Origin: Patellaria atrata CBS 101060
Lineage: Eukaryota; Ascomycota; Dothideomycetes; Patellariales; Patellariaceae
Assembly: GCA_010093705.1 (NCBI GenBank)
Contig: MU006091.1
Coordinates: 734,702-798,701, forward strand
Direction: 5' to 3'
Length of the DNA stretch: 64,000 nt
The notes beneath the pieces are model-generated. The model worked only from the letters and a program-made list of their open reading frames with translations, was not told the origin of the DNA and did not search any database. A program made the position numbers and the translations under genes. Shown here piece after piece: positions 53,011 to 64,000 of the stretch (the stretch's first letter is position 1; every line of letters starts with the position of its first letter).

Positions 53011-54699
53011 TCATAAATTTATAAATATACAGATGAGACTCATCACCAATATATTTACATACTGCACAACATGTCTCATTGCATCACCCTCTTCGTCTTC
53101 ATTATCGGTGTCGTTTGGAGAATCTTCGGGCTCAGTGTCGTTCGTTTCACTATACATTTAATTCATTAATGTCGATTATTGATCACCAATTGGGGGGACA
53201 TACCTTTGGCTCGAGTCTGGAGCAACATGAATCTCCCAATATCTCGTTATATTTTGGTCGGTGTCATCTACAGCGGTTTCATTTGCCTCATTGAAATTTG
53301 GATGCGTCACCTCTGCCGCCAGAACACCGTCCTTCGTTCCATTCTTCACAAGATGGAAAAACTCTGTTGAGACGCGGATATATTGGGCTAAAGCATCCGA
53401 GGAATTCAAAGTAGCATTAAATTCAGGGTTCGCGAAGAATGCGCTAAACTGACCTCCGAGAAACGAAGGATCAGTTATCGTAGTATGGGCAGTGCCTAGC
53501 AAAGTCATAAACCAACCGCCACCAGTCTCATCGGGTGCGTCTTCTGCAATATCTTTGAGAACATCGAAGTGCTCTCGTCCATAGAAGTTGAAGGGTATGC
53601 TTGACCATTCCTCTGAATCCGCCATCAAAATAGGGATATGGACATCAGTATTTAGCGGGCCGGATTGTTTGCCGGGATCTAGCAGGATAGCACCCTGAGC
53701 AGGTACAGTACCATTGGGAGCCTCGGAAAGTGTCTGAAGGGCAGAAGCTGCACCGAATGAATGCCCGCCAACGAGCAACGTTGACAGATCCAACCGACCG
53801 TTCCAGCCATCGAGGGTTTCACCTTCGTCACGCGTGTTTGCGGAACGAATCGCTGTGCCCTCGCCAGATGTGATGTTTTGAAGTACTTTAATCACTTCCA
53901 CGACTTCGGCTTGACGGAAATCTCGCTGGGCAAGGGTGATGTCGGTTACATTCGTTACGGACCTAAGCCGTCAGCCTTTGCAACGACCATAACTCATTCA
54001 TGTTGCTGATGAATTTATATCAGTCTGGCAGTGCAGCACTTACGAGATTGTATCAGGTAAAAGATATGTCACATTCTTCGTCGTACCATCAGATCTGCGT
54101 ACTTGAGTTGCAGCAGCACTACCGTCTCGATGCTCAACAGCAGCAACGACAAAACCGTGACTGGCGAGGTCACCGCAAAATTGAGAATACCATGCTCGTA
54201 GCGCTACATCGCCGTGCGAAAAGACTAGAACGGGGAAGGGTGCAGCGGAATCGAGTATAGGGGCATCCACAATAGCAGAGATGTTAATACTCCCTGCCAA
54301 GGATTGGATTGCTGTGGTTAGAAAATCTGTGCTGATACTCGAGTTTGAAGAATTGACATAGACACTTAGACCTTCCGCAACAAGGTCCAAAGGTCGTGGA
54401 ATCCACGGACGCTGTGGGTGTGATGATTCTATATCTGAATCGATGGGATAGTATGTAGAGAAGAGGACTGTCTCAAGCTAGGTTTTATTAGAAATACAGG
54501 CATGAAAGCATCTGACTTAAAATCTTACTAAAAACACTGGCTCTCCTGTTTCTTCAAAGGTGTAGTTGCTGATATTTCGGGGGTTGATGGGAACTTCTAT
54601 GTCGATTGTGCCCACACCGAATTGACCGGTGTATGGCGGCAACTGGCCCCATACAAATTGAATAAAACAGGAATATAAGAGAAGAAAATGAATGGACAT
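53011..54699 (-). CDS. Secreted PAF-acetylhydrolase-like alpha/beta hydrolase, 500 aa
   Basis: Four exons: 54699-54529, 54477-54044, 53962-53204 and 53149-53011; the sum is 501 codons. The Met at 54699 begins a signal peptide (MSIHFLLLYSCFIQFVWG) and is preferred to a Met 13 codons upstream. PYTGQFGVGTIDIEVPI, VLFSTYYPID, PFPVLVFSHGDVALRAWYSQ and GFVVAAVEHRDGSA are PAF-AH/lipase-fold blocks. The nucleophile is Ser270 in GGHSFGAAS (GxSxG); ILLDPGKQ holds a candidate Asp and GTAHTTITDPSF a candidate His. Many NxS/T sites fit a secreted protein. The last exon adds a very acidic linker (ETNDTEPEDSPNDTDNEDEE) and a hydrophobic end (ILVMSLICIFINL). It would hydrolyse short acyl esters or phospholipids. 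It lies 274 nt downstream of the HET gene on the same strand. Confidence 0.88.
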
Positions 54700-54973
54700 A
54701 TTTACACGAGATAGAGGTCCGTAAGACAGTATTGGCACTACATCGAATACTTAAGCTGCGTCTTGTTTGTGTTAGAGTTCTAAAGTGGCTGTGAACACGC
54801 GTCATAGGTTACAGCGATCTGCTTCGGCCTGATGCCGATCAGGGGTATTTGCAGTGGAAACCAACAACTTCGACTATTAGGAATTTCGGAATCCTTCCAT
54901 AACCCTGACTGCATACTTGTATATTCAGTAGTAGTTGGGCTTTATCGAAGGATGCTACGACCCTTAATCATTG

Positions 54974-57297
54974 TCAATAGAGCCACACTTTCCTCCATCT
55001 TAATTTCTCTTCGCTCATCTGGTCTAACACTCTCACATGTAGCAACCCTACGCCAACACGCTCGAGGAGTATATCCTCAATATCTTCTTGTTGCTGAGAC
55101 TTTTCAGTTGGCCTTACAACAAGCACATTCATATATGCCCATGCGTGCCATTCTCCAACGAGGGGCTCCCATTGCACATCTGCTCCGCCACCTTCACTTA
55201 TTGCTTCATCCGACACGTGGTACTCCGTATCAAGGTCTTTGGTATATACATGACCTCCACCTGTGGTTCCTGGGGATGCCCATGAAAGAATGAGGATCTG
55301 ATGTTCTTCAGGATTGGGACTCACAGGTGGGAGCAATGAACCCTTTAGCACCCCACATTTTCTTCCCTGGGGGTCAAGAAGAAACTGACGGTCGATTTGA
55401 AGACGAATACTGAGAGTTTCGAAGTGGAGCGTTCCGTCCGGATATGAAAGTTGTTCACGATAGGTTGTGATGGATGTACCATCTCGTGGGTTTACGGCCC
55501 ATGTGTTAGGTAAGAGAATATCCAGACGTCCATAAAGTGATGCTGCACTCGGGCTACCATACGTAGGACACGGTTCCTCATAGTCATCTTCGGCATCTCC
55601 TTCAGACATGTTCCCTCTCTCGTCCTCTTCTAGTTCATCACTTCCGCTTCCATCATCCTCCACCCTGTTTGCATCAGCTTCTTCAAACTTCGTCACCTGG
55701 GTCTTATCGCGCTCCGGATCCCAAACTGGGATCAAAATTGCTTCAGGCAGACAAAATATATACCAATCAATCCAGGTCCGTCGGAGTAACCAATTATGAT
55801 CAACTTCAATCCCACATGGACTCGGTAGCAACAACCTACTTTTAACTCCCACCCAGGACCAACTTGGAAAGCAAGGCCTTCGCGTCAAATCGCCCACAGT
55901 TTCCCAAAGTAAACCCCAGTCGAAGACCGCCGCAGGGATTCCATAGAACAGCCGGGAATTACTCAAATGTTCGTTAAGGGCGCTCAAAACTCCGGCAAAC
56001 GCATGTAAGCCGTCTGATGGAAAGGTTAGGTTCCGTTCGCTGTAAGGTTCTACGAGAGCTCCGTACTGCTGCAACGGTTGTTCCATTACGTGTATTCCGA
56101 AGGTACTCGCACCACCAGCTGCTTCTACATCCGGTGTCTCAACGACGTCCTCGCGCCATAGTGAGTCTAAACATGAAAAGTAGACAGAGCCGTTCAAGAA
56201 AACCAGACACCGCGGTGATAAAGCAACTTCCTGGAAGCTTCAAGTTAAAAGTTAGCATTAGACAAGACCGGGTTGGTCCAAACTCACGTCCAGCCTCTTG
56301 TCGCATGCCAGGAGTCCCTGAGCTCGACCGCAAAATGCGGTAGTATTCCTAACTGCAGGTCTGGTCTAATAATTTCAAGAAGCCCATTAGTGGAACCCCT
56401 TGAACCTTTTTCATATCCAGACAGCCCAGTACTCGCATCTGTTCCGCTTGCTGCTACAATGGTCACTGTCGAATTGGCGTAGATACTATCCATGTTCGCG
56501 ATCAGGTTTAATTTCACCTTATCGTCGTCTTGCACGATGCACAGAGAATCTACCCAAAGGTACAGGTACCCTAACTCGCGTGTCAAGTCAATTGCATCTT
56601 GGATAGTCTTAGGCAGTACGACGTGTGAAAACGCTCCTTCAGACGAAATCCCATCTACATTCGTCCTTTTCGTCATCACATTATTTTTGGTTCCCCATAC
56701 GTAGCTTAACGCAACGTATTCTTTCTCTTCGTCAAGCCTAATCAGACATTGTTGACGAACGTCTATGACCCTGAAATCTTGCAGCGTAGAGGGATGTCTT
56801 GACCCCCGAAAATAGCTCTTTTTATGGACGTCCCCATGCGTATTCTTACAAGCACTGATCCAGCCTCGTAGTCTTTGAATTTCTACTCCATCTTGACTAA
56901 GCTTTCTCGCCCTCAAGAATCCTGATTCTAGATCATCGTGGACTAATTCTATCCTATACTCTCTCTGATGTCGGTTACTGACCAGGTTGGCGTAGAGACC
57001 CGAACCAAAGAGATGCTCGTTTAGCTCAGATGGCTCATACTCTGGATTATGCGGTCCCCAGAACAACAGCCACTGGACATCATCACCGGTCGGTAGGTTA
57101 CCCCGCTCATTCTTCAGCAGTGTATGCAGAATTAGACGGCATAAAGGGCACTTTTGGCTACGGCGGAGAACGCCCAAGGTCCGCTCGAGGACTGGTGTAT
57201 TCTCATCTCGTCCTCTTTCGAAAGGAGGCTTGATGAAATCTTCGCGAATAAGGTATAGAGAAGCACAAGCGTCGCAAAGCTGATCTAGGGGTTCCAT
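54974..57297 (-). CDS. HET-domain protein, 757 aa
   Basis: Two exons, 57297-56288 and 56237-54974; the sum is 758 codons. The N-terminus has two CxxC pairs (LCDACASL and KCPLCRLI) that may bind zinc. The HET domain (about 195-340) shows YVALSYVWGTKNN, VLPKTIQDAIDLTRELGYLY, LWVDSLCIVQDD and SIYANSTVTIVAASG, then the post-domain marker WHATRGWTFQE at the splice join and LSPRCLVFLNGSVYFSC. The C-terminal half is a large variable region with an acidic patch. HET domains trigger cell death in fungal allorecognition; some act in other stress or cell-death pathways. The neighbours are a secreted PAF-AH-like hydrolase and membrane proteins on the same strand. Confidence 0.95.
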
Positions 57298-57870
57298 TAC
57301 AGCAGCATTGAAGGGAGAGTTTATTCAATTGGAAGTCTGTTGTCAGTGCTGCAGGCTGAGCTTCACACGCCTAGGTAGTGACATTGTCGAATGTACTAGT
57401 TGCTAGCTTGCCGCTGCAAGCTACAGGCTGCATGCGATGAACTGCAAGTCATGAGGCCGAATTTGTTCGCTCTGCTCTGGTGCGCAAAGTCATATTCAAG
57501 CTTTAGAAAGATAAAAAAAGGTATTCTAAGGGTATAATAAACACCTGGTAATGCATTTACTTAGGTAGCCATACGTACTCTAAGCTTCAAACCCTCTTCC
57601 CTAGATGAGCTTCCTTTTCATGGTATTTTATTATATAATACATGCGTGTTAAGATTAAGGTAATATTCCGCGTATTCATATGACGACAATGCAAAGGAGA
57701 AACTGCTTGGCCTAGCACTCCAGGAACTTTCGAAAGATTAAGTCATCAACTTCGTAGTTCACGAATATCCCAATATAGCAATTTGACAGTTTAGCAGAAA
57801 AGCTCCCCAAGGCTTCTGGAAGGTATTGCATCCAAACTCAATACAAATCAAAATCATGAGAATTAGTAGA
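57298..57870. other. Intergenic region, Cys-rich membrane gene to HET gene
   Basis: These 573 nt hold the HET promoter and the 3' UTR of the upstream minus-strand gene. It is AT-rich, with no further gene seen. Confidence 0.45.
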
Positions 57871-59632
57871 TTATACTGTCGCGTGGGGCTTTAGGCCATT
57901 CCTTTTTGCTGACCGGTCCGCTTCACGTTTGTTTCTTGAAGGTTCTACACCTAACATTCTATGGATATTTTTATCTACGACGGGGTTAGTACGGAGTTCT
58001 ATGTTTGGAAAGATGCTGGAGACTTACTGATTCCGTGAAAGATGTATTCCAGCAAGGGCGGAACCCAAATCGTAACAGCAACAATCTGACCAAAGCTCCA
58101 ACCCCACGTGTTCATCATATCGAGGGTTGTTGCAATTTCGAGGAGGGACATTTGTAACCCAAAGCCGGCGAGGTAGCCAGCTGTTGTGAGCCAGAAAAGG
58201 ACTTTATGCCACGTAGGGGACGTCCTATTCTCGGTTCTTTCCTCCTGAAACTCCTCAACCTTATCGGACACCCCAGCTGCAACCGCCCTTTCCAATGCTA
58301 CTCTTTCAGTTCGCCATCGAAGGAGATGATTTATGACTAATATGAGGAGCACAGCAGTTGAGAACAACCAGATAAGAAGTGGAAGGACCCGAAGCTTGGA
58401 TGCTGCATCCCTGAGCGGTTGTGAGTTGATCCAATCGGCAGCTCGATCGATGGGACATGCTGCTAACGCAGAGTACCCACCACAGGCTGGATAAGCGGAA
58501 AGTTTATACATGAACTGCGAGTAAACGTCGTATTGATCAATCTTCGTGGAGATTTGGATCATGTGCGAGTACAGGGTCCAGCACACCAATGAAGACAACG
58601 CCCAGACGATGATTGTCAAAAGTGTAATGACGAGATTCGACTTGTGGTAGAAGAAAAGGAGAAAGTATGCAAAAGTGATTGGAAGTATTCCGTTCGTAGC
58701 TAATGGCAGCAACATAAATGTTAGGAGCATATCTGTTTCGTAGATGCCTTCAGAGAAACAAGCGATCATAAGAGTCCCGCTGAAGTAACATTGAGCTTTG
58801 TGAAACTCTAGGAGCAGTAGTTCGATCCAGTTGTCTTGATGTTTGCCCGGGAACTCTTTAGACGATCTGGCGGGTTTTCCCTTTCTGTGACGAAAAAATC
58901 CAGAAAGCATAAGACCAAACCACAGAACGAGGGCGAATACACATTGGAGAATGTAGGATGAGTATACCTAAATAATTGAATGGGTAAGTAATTATCAAAA
59001 GGAATGTTTTATATGCTGTTGCTTACTCCAATTCCTACAACATCTTGATCAGCGTATGGCAACGCGCGATGCTCACTATGACACAGTCTATACAGACAAT
59101 TGTTGATTTCCTGCACATTTGGAGTCGAGCTGTTGATGAGAAGTCTGGTGGGCGAGCAATAATCATTGTAACAGAAGTTAGGATCTCTCGAATTCCTACA
59201 GGTCGAGGACAGGCAATCTGTCACGCTCGCGGTGATTGTCTGAAGAATATCTTCAGGGACGTTCGATGGGATATATCCTTCAGCAGATTCTGCCAATGTT
59301 CGATCCAGGGTACCTCGTGAAATGGATCTAGAGATGGCCGGAAGATTCGTACAAGCCCTGTAACGTGCAATTGGAGCATCACCATGGCCTGTGAAATTGT
59401 CCGCAAGCAAAGTTGTGTATAGCAATCTGGGATCTCGACACTGGGCTAAGCAGTCCCCTCCAGGGCATCCCAGTTGTAGCAGGCTTTTGTGGATATCAGT
59501 TTGCAAAAATGCGGTCTCGCAGACTGGATTGTTTGGGCTATCTTCTTCGTAGCAACATGGTAGGGTACCGTTTCGGAGACCTAAATCGACGCAGGCAATC
59601 GGGCTATTGGAACCTGAAGCATCATCTGTCAT
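57871..59632 (-). CDS. Cys-rich ectodomain membrane protein, about 541 aa
   Basis: Exon 1 (59632-59027) encodes a Cys-rich region (about 16 Cys in 200 residues, e.g. PCCYEEDSPNNPVCETAFLQ, LGCPGGDCLAQC, DCLSSTCRNS, NFCYNDYCSPT) that would be disulfide-bonded outside the cell. Exon 2 (58967-58028) continues with IGVYSSYILQCVFALVLW and gives about seven hydrophobic segments, including TLLTIIVWALSSLVCWTLYS, LPLLIWLFSTAVLLILVI, VLFWLTTAGYLAGFG and IVAVTIWVPPLLEYIFHGI. The last exon is uncertain: after the GTAAGT donor at 58027 either a long basic tail (57950-57871, 541 aa total) or a very short exon ending HGIKC is possible. Similar proteins are common and uncharacterised in filamentous fungi. The Cys-rich exposed half and multi-TM body suggest a surface receptor or transporter-like role, which is inference. 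Confidence 0.72.
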
Positions 59633-60361
59633 TGTCGGGGAATTAGACGTTCAACTAAGAACGCCAAGGCTTCATACAAACTTGGACCCTTACTCTGAGC
59701 TTTCACCCGACGCTGAATCGAAAGTATCTTGGAATAGTATGTCTAATCGCTCAAAGTGAAGAAGAAAAAAAAGAAAGAAAGAAATTGTTCGTGTTAAATC
59801 ACACCTTGAAGAGGTTGCTGCTCTGGGAGATGTTGTGTTTGGGGGCCATAATCCAGCAATGACGTACATTTTGCACGGACCCTAGACACTCTCATGTCCC
59901 ATACCTCATACCTCCGTAATCACATTGAGATACCTTTCCTATTATACCTGACTTGTACTTGTACAGTACAGTGTACTTATTCATAGTTACTTCCTGTATC
60001 TCTATGTTACTCTGCTGCTACATTCTTCTACTCCGGATTCATTACATTCTATATCTTAATCTCAGCAAGGTCGTCCATAGCCTCTTACCGTACGTACTAG
60101 CTGTAATTGTCACTTGAAGGTATCACTTCAAATTCGAAGTAGACGAAATAAGGATATACATAGGACATGATTTGATTCCACTCCTGGGATAGAGAAACTC
60201 GAAGTGAAGACATGAAGTCGGTCGAGAATGAAGAAGATGGCACAAATATGTAAGTACGAGACAAATGTAGCATATAAAGGGGCTGAATTGAGAATGTATG
60301 CCCCAAGCTAATCAAGAGAATTCCTCACAATGTTAGTGGACTAACCACTTGCCGGATACCA
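59633..60361. other. Intergenic region, Ifi-6-16-like to Cys-rich membrane gene
   Basis: These 729 nt hold the Cys-rich gene promoter and the 3' UTR of the upstream minus-strand gene. TACAGTAC occurs at 59962 inside a GTAC-rich stretch (59950-59975). No gene is supported. Confidence 0.45.
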
Positions 60362-61077
60362 CTAAACTGACCTAGAAGATGAAGATTGCTCCGTCAACAA
60401 TTTCATCCAACTATCCCATATGCTATCCATTACACCATGAATCTCTGAACCGAAAGGAGATCGGTGGTGCCACACCATACCGAGCCTTTGAAAAAAGGAA
60501 AAGAGTGAATCCTTCGGGACAACGCCATTGTATGTGGATTGCCACCGAGCTGCCCACGATCCTGTTGCCAGTTTAGCCATGATTAATGTAGTACTTGAAA
60601 TGAAATCTTACCCTCGATTGGACCTAACTCAGCGAATCCAATAGCTTCAAGGACCCATGGCAATAAGAGGGCGAGGACTCCGAAGGCAATTACTGTGCAA
60701 AACACCGGATGGCTTTTGACGAAACCTCCAACCACATCTGCAGCATCGGAAGCTTTGTTGAATGCTTCTCGAACCGGAGAACTCATTTTGCGACCAGTTC
60801 GAATCGTCTTGTCCATAGCACTGACGATAGCTTTGGCTATTCGATGCTTTACACGCTGTTTTAAGTTGTCCACCTCGACCATTTGGTCTAGCTCCTCCTT
60901 TAGCTCTTTGCCGCTTTTCTCGGAGTTGTAAAGTAGGTTGACGACATCATTTGCGACTTTCACAGCGTCCTCCTCGGTAGCTGGGACATCTTTGATCTCA
61001 GTCCATTTGGGAACAGGTGATTTGCGGTCCCTGCCTCCCAGACAGCAGGTAAGCAGATCCATCGATGGATACGGCAC
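60362..61077 (-). CDS. Small membrane protein, Ifi-6-16/ISG12-like, 221 aa
   Basis: Two exons, 61077-60612 and 60561-60362; the sum is 222 codons. A helical charged N-terminal half (LLYNSEKSGKELKEELDQMV, then KQRVKHRIAKAIVSAMDKTI) is followed by GGFVKSHPVFCTVIAFGVLA and LLLPWVLEAIGFAELGPIEG, a hydrophobic segment like that of Ifi-6-16/ISG12-type proteins. The join gives GPIEG|GSWAARWQSTYNGVVPKD and SLFSFFQRLGMVW, which I recall as conserved in fungal members. Animal members are small membrane proteins tied to mitochondria and apoptosis; the fungal role is unknown. Confidence 0.78.
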
Positions 61078-62622
61078 GAGAAGACTTTGGATCCAGGGCT
61101 TCTAAGGATCACCTCATTAGCACTTACGCCGGGTTCTATCTTGTTTAACTTTCGTCAACATTGACCATTGCAACGAGAACATACCTTGTTCCCAGTATCT
61201 TTGGTCGAATAGTGGTGGTTAGGAAAACTTTGACGTGTGCAAGTTTTGGAAAGGACAACGGCTTCAGGTGTCACAAGGTGGGCTAAGAAAGACCTGTGTA
61301 TCAGACCACGTGCATGCGATCCAGTGCTTCCAAAAAGGTAAACGGGCAGTAACCTCATGTGTATTGTACCACTGTCATAGAGGTGTATTACAGTTGTATG
61401 ACACCCTTAAACAAACCGAACAGTTTTAGAATGAACAGAAGATATCCGCCTATTCGTTGGTGTGGTTACCTCTGCGGCTCCTATGCAGCAACACGAAGCG
61501 CTCGGTTCAGTTCGGCTCGGCTCGTCCCGGTCCGCAACCTGCATGAAGAACAACCTTACCTTTCAGCAGCAAATGACTAATAAACAATGGTGGGTGTAAG
61601 CGGATTCGCTATTATGTCGCTCCAAATTATTTTTAGTAATTCAACTGGCCATATTGACGCTACTTTTTCACCCAAGTGAGCTATAAGAGTATTTCCCCTT
61701 GGAGCCTTGTTAGAGATATCTGAGGAGGATCATTAAATGGTTATCACGAGGAAAAGAGAAGGTAATAGTCCATCAAGGTCGGATTCCTATAGTCCAGCGT
61801 TAACTTTCACCATATGCCCGTCATGACGGTAGATTCGATTCCCTAAAAACCTCTGTTCCTAAAGGGAATGAGCAAACAAAGCATCTTAGTCATGATCTTG
61901 AAAGTGACTGCAGGATCTCAAATCTTCAAGCAACTTGACGTTTGAGAAGAGAGCATAGAAGAAATAACATTCTTGTTCCCCACATACCCTTTAATACTAA
62001 TACCCTGGAGTACACAGATACATGCCAGAATGCAGGTGCACTCGCTCACTTAAGGAATGCTGGGGCGAAAGCTATACTGCAGTATCTTGAGAAGTACGGC
62101 AGACGCTAAGGGGATTTTGTGGAAGAGACATTGGTATCAGCGACCAGGATATGTCATGTTTGCAGCGTAGTTTTCCTATTTCTTAGCATCTAGAACCATT
62201 TAATATTACGCAGAGATGAACGGATAGAGCATAAACAATAGTAGGGTTCGCCACGACTCACTTATTTATGTGCCCAGGTGCCTCCACGGTTCCTTAAAAC
62301 GGTGCAGAATTAATCCGGCCACGAAGTCAGCGCTACCACGGTTTGAAGTTCACGCCCTCGTCGAGTTCTCAATGATAGAATGTGACCTTCCCGGGGATCC
62401 ACGGCCGGTAGGCTTTGAGTGTTAAATATCCAAGCGAAACTTGGGATACAAGACACATGAGGAATAAGATTGCGATGTATCAGCTTTTAATATTAGGTAG
62501 TTAGTAACTAGCTAATTTACCAGCGCACACCTGAACTACTCAAGGAGACGTTCTCATTCTACATAATAGAAATTCGCCAGCCCTAGAGCCTCAAATTTTG
62601 AGTTGATATTCAGGGGAAGCGC
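61078..62622. other. 1.5-kb region without a supported gene
   Basis: Short frames on both strands (e.g. 61155-61580) show no domain. The left part should contain the promoter of the Ifi-6-16-like gene, the right part the 3' UTR of the RRT8-like gene. I see no tRNA or repeat. Confidence 0.45.
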
Positions 62623-63778
62623 CTATGATGATTTTTTCAAACCATTGGACGCCTTCTCTAAATCCGCGGCCCATAATGCCGCACCTACGGTGTTGGTGAA
62701 AGAGAAGAATATTCCAGCGACAGGTACCATTTCAAGGAGAACAGCAGGAATACCGAAACTGTATAAGAACATTACCATCAGATATCGACGTTTTTCATAC
62801 CTTACAGAGCGTGAGGGGGCTATCTCGAGAGCTGGTCGGAATGCAACCTGGTACCATATCGTCTCTTCATAATAAAGTATACAAGCCAATGATGCGTGCA
62901 TTGAAGTGCGTTCAGGAAAGGATCACATACCTCGTATATGCAGCCTTTTTCTTTTCCACCCACGCTTCTCTCTGGCTCTTTGACATACCCTTAAGCTGGA
63001 AGTACCGGTCATGTGCCGTTGGACCGAATCTCCGACCTTGTAAGATTACGAACAATACGGTACCGACCACAGGGATGAAGTTCAAGGGCAAGTACATAAA
63101 GTACCTAATTATTGCCTTCGGCGTAAAGGATGCGAACGGGCGCTTGACAAGTTTACCCAGTTTGTCAATGGACGTTGGCCCTTGAACAAGTTCGCGACCT
63201 TTGGAAACTGTTTCAGGGAGGTTGCGGGATAAAAGCGTCTATTAAAAGAGTAAGCAACGTTCACTACATAACTTGTCGAGCTGTAGGAATTTTCCCATCT
63301 GGGTTGTGCACCGGGAGAGATTATTAAAACTGCACTTACGCCATCGAAGGTATCAACTAATGCTTCGTTGATAAGGAATGACTTGGCTAGCACATTAAAT
63401 AATGTGCTTGCTTCGCTCAGGACAAGCAGAACTGTTGTAACGACTGCGAGTGGACCATTGAAGATGGCAAGGACAGCAGCTTGCGGTACATATGTAACAG
63501 CAAACATAAAGGTTACGACACCAATACCGAGCGTGATAGTTGGGGCCAGTTGACGGAGGAGTGGCTTCCACAGGGACCGGTTGGTGAGAAAATATGCAAT
63601 GCCCTACAACCTGAGTAAGATAAATGAAAGAAAAAAGTGTAAGAGGATCTAGAGCATGAAGCTACGAGAACCTTACTTTGAGAGGATAAAGGTACGCGCC
63701 GGAACGGACAGCATCTGTAGCATGAGCTTTTGCAGCCTCAAAGTCTTCTTTTGCGACTTCCTTCACCCTGTCCGCCAT
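62623..63778 (-). CDS. RRT8/EI24-type membrane protein, 269 aa
   Basis: Four exons: 63778-63677, 63603-63340, 63238-62931 and 62758-62623; the sum is 270 codons. A charged helical N-terminus (MADRVKEVAKEDFEAAKAH) leads to GIAYFLTNRSLWKPLLRQLA, then several membrane segments (TLGIGVVTFMFAVTYVPQAA, PLAVVTTVLLVLSEASTLFN, LNFIPVVGTVLFVILQG), YFQLKGMSKSQREAWVEKKK and SFGIPAVLLEMVPVAGIFFS followed by FTNTVGAALWAADLEK. EI24/CysZ-like proteins and yeast Rrt8/Lds1 (lipid-droplet/outer spore wall proteins) share this order. The last intron (62930-62759, 172 nt) is longer than the others. Its role in lipid droplets or spore wall is inferred from family only. Confidence 0.85.
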
Positions 63779-64000
63779 GGTAATATCAGACTTATTTGTA
63801 GAAGAGGAGGCTTATGCCGAGAATAACGATTTATTTGTGTCGTGCGAGCTACGATTGGGAACGAAGGTCTTACTGAAGTTAATGTTTATTTTCACATGAA
63901 ATTAAGGTTATGACTAGATCGACGGTGACGTCTATATGATATGACGTAAATCGTAGTTCTACCCAGGTCCCTCTTAGCAAAAGTACCACCTTCTGGAATG
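63779..64000. promoter_or_regulatory. Upstream region of RRT8-like gene
   Basis: These 222 nt hold the 5' UTR and part of the promoter of the minus-strand gene; the window then ends. Confidence 0.4.

Noticed and set aside
62811-63185. 124-codon plus-strand frame
   Set aside because: Antisense to the RRT8-like exons, with no domain.

Overview
The window looks like a nuclear chromosome segment of a filamentous ascomycete (Pezizomycotina; I would guess Leotiomycetes, which is inference). The reasons are short introns (mostly about 50-80 nt) with GTRNGT..YAG ends, fungus-restricted families (HET, AA9, CBM1, Pom34, Crb2/Rad9, RRT8-like, fungal PAF-acetylhydrolase-like), and genes on both strands without operons. 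I see no rRNA, tRNA, CRISPR array or recognisable transposon. I built all exon models by hand, joining frames at consensus splice sites and checking that exon lengths sum to whole codons. They have not been tested against transcripts.

Layout. 0-5.7 kb: a partial HID1-like gene divergent from the TFIIH helicase SSL2/XPB, then a CASTOR-like ACT-domain protein with a GC-AG intron. 5.7-9.1 kb: no supported gene. 9.1-15.2 kb: a lignocellulose pair, a class II cellobiose dehydrogenase (cytochrome, flavin and CBM1 domains) transcribed away from an AA9 lytic polysaccharide monooxygenase; CDH-type enzymes are known electron donors for AA9 enzymes. 15.5-25.4 kb: Pom34 nucleoporin, a catalytically degenerate acyl-adenylate-ligase-like membrane protein, an NCS1 permease, a MAT2B/RmlD-like reductase with a 20-nt exon, and a multispanning membrane protein. 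26-31 kb: a disordered protein, dephospho-CoA kinase and cleavage factor CFIm25. 32-40 kb: an oxidosqualene cyclase with an unusual hydrophobic N-terminus and a Crb2/Rad9-type DNA-damage mediator. 40-47 kb: a GH88/GH105-like protein, a Ste23/insulin-degrading-type protease, a small unknown gene and an EthD-domain protein. 48-53 kb: an MFS transporter, an acid-ceramidase-like Ntn hydrolase and an NTF2/SnoaL-like protein. 53-64 kb: four multi-exon genes in a row on the minus strand (PAF-AH-like secreted esterase, HET-domain protein, Cys-rich membrane protein, small Ifi-6-16-like membrane protein), then an RRT8/EI24-type membrane protein.

How the genes may work together. The clearest functional unit is CDH plus AA9 LPMO. 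The HET gene next to a secreted lipase-like hydrolase and surface-type membrane proteins resembles a self/non-self or stress neighbourhood, but that is only inference. The rest is mixed housekeeping. A genome-scale feature also stands out: many genes switch from C-rich to G-rich coding sequence along the direction of transcription.
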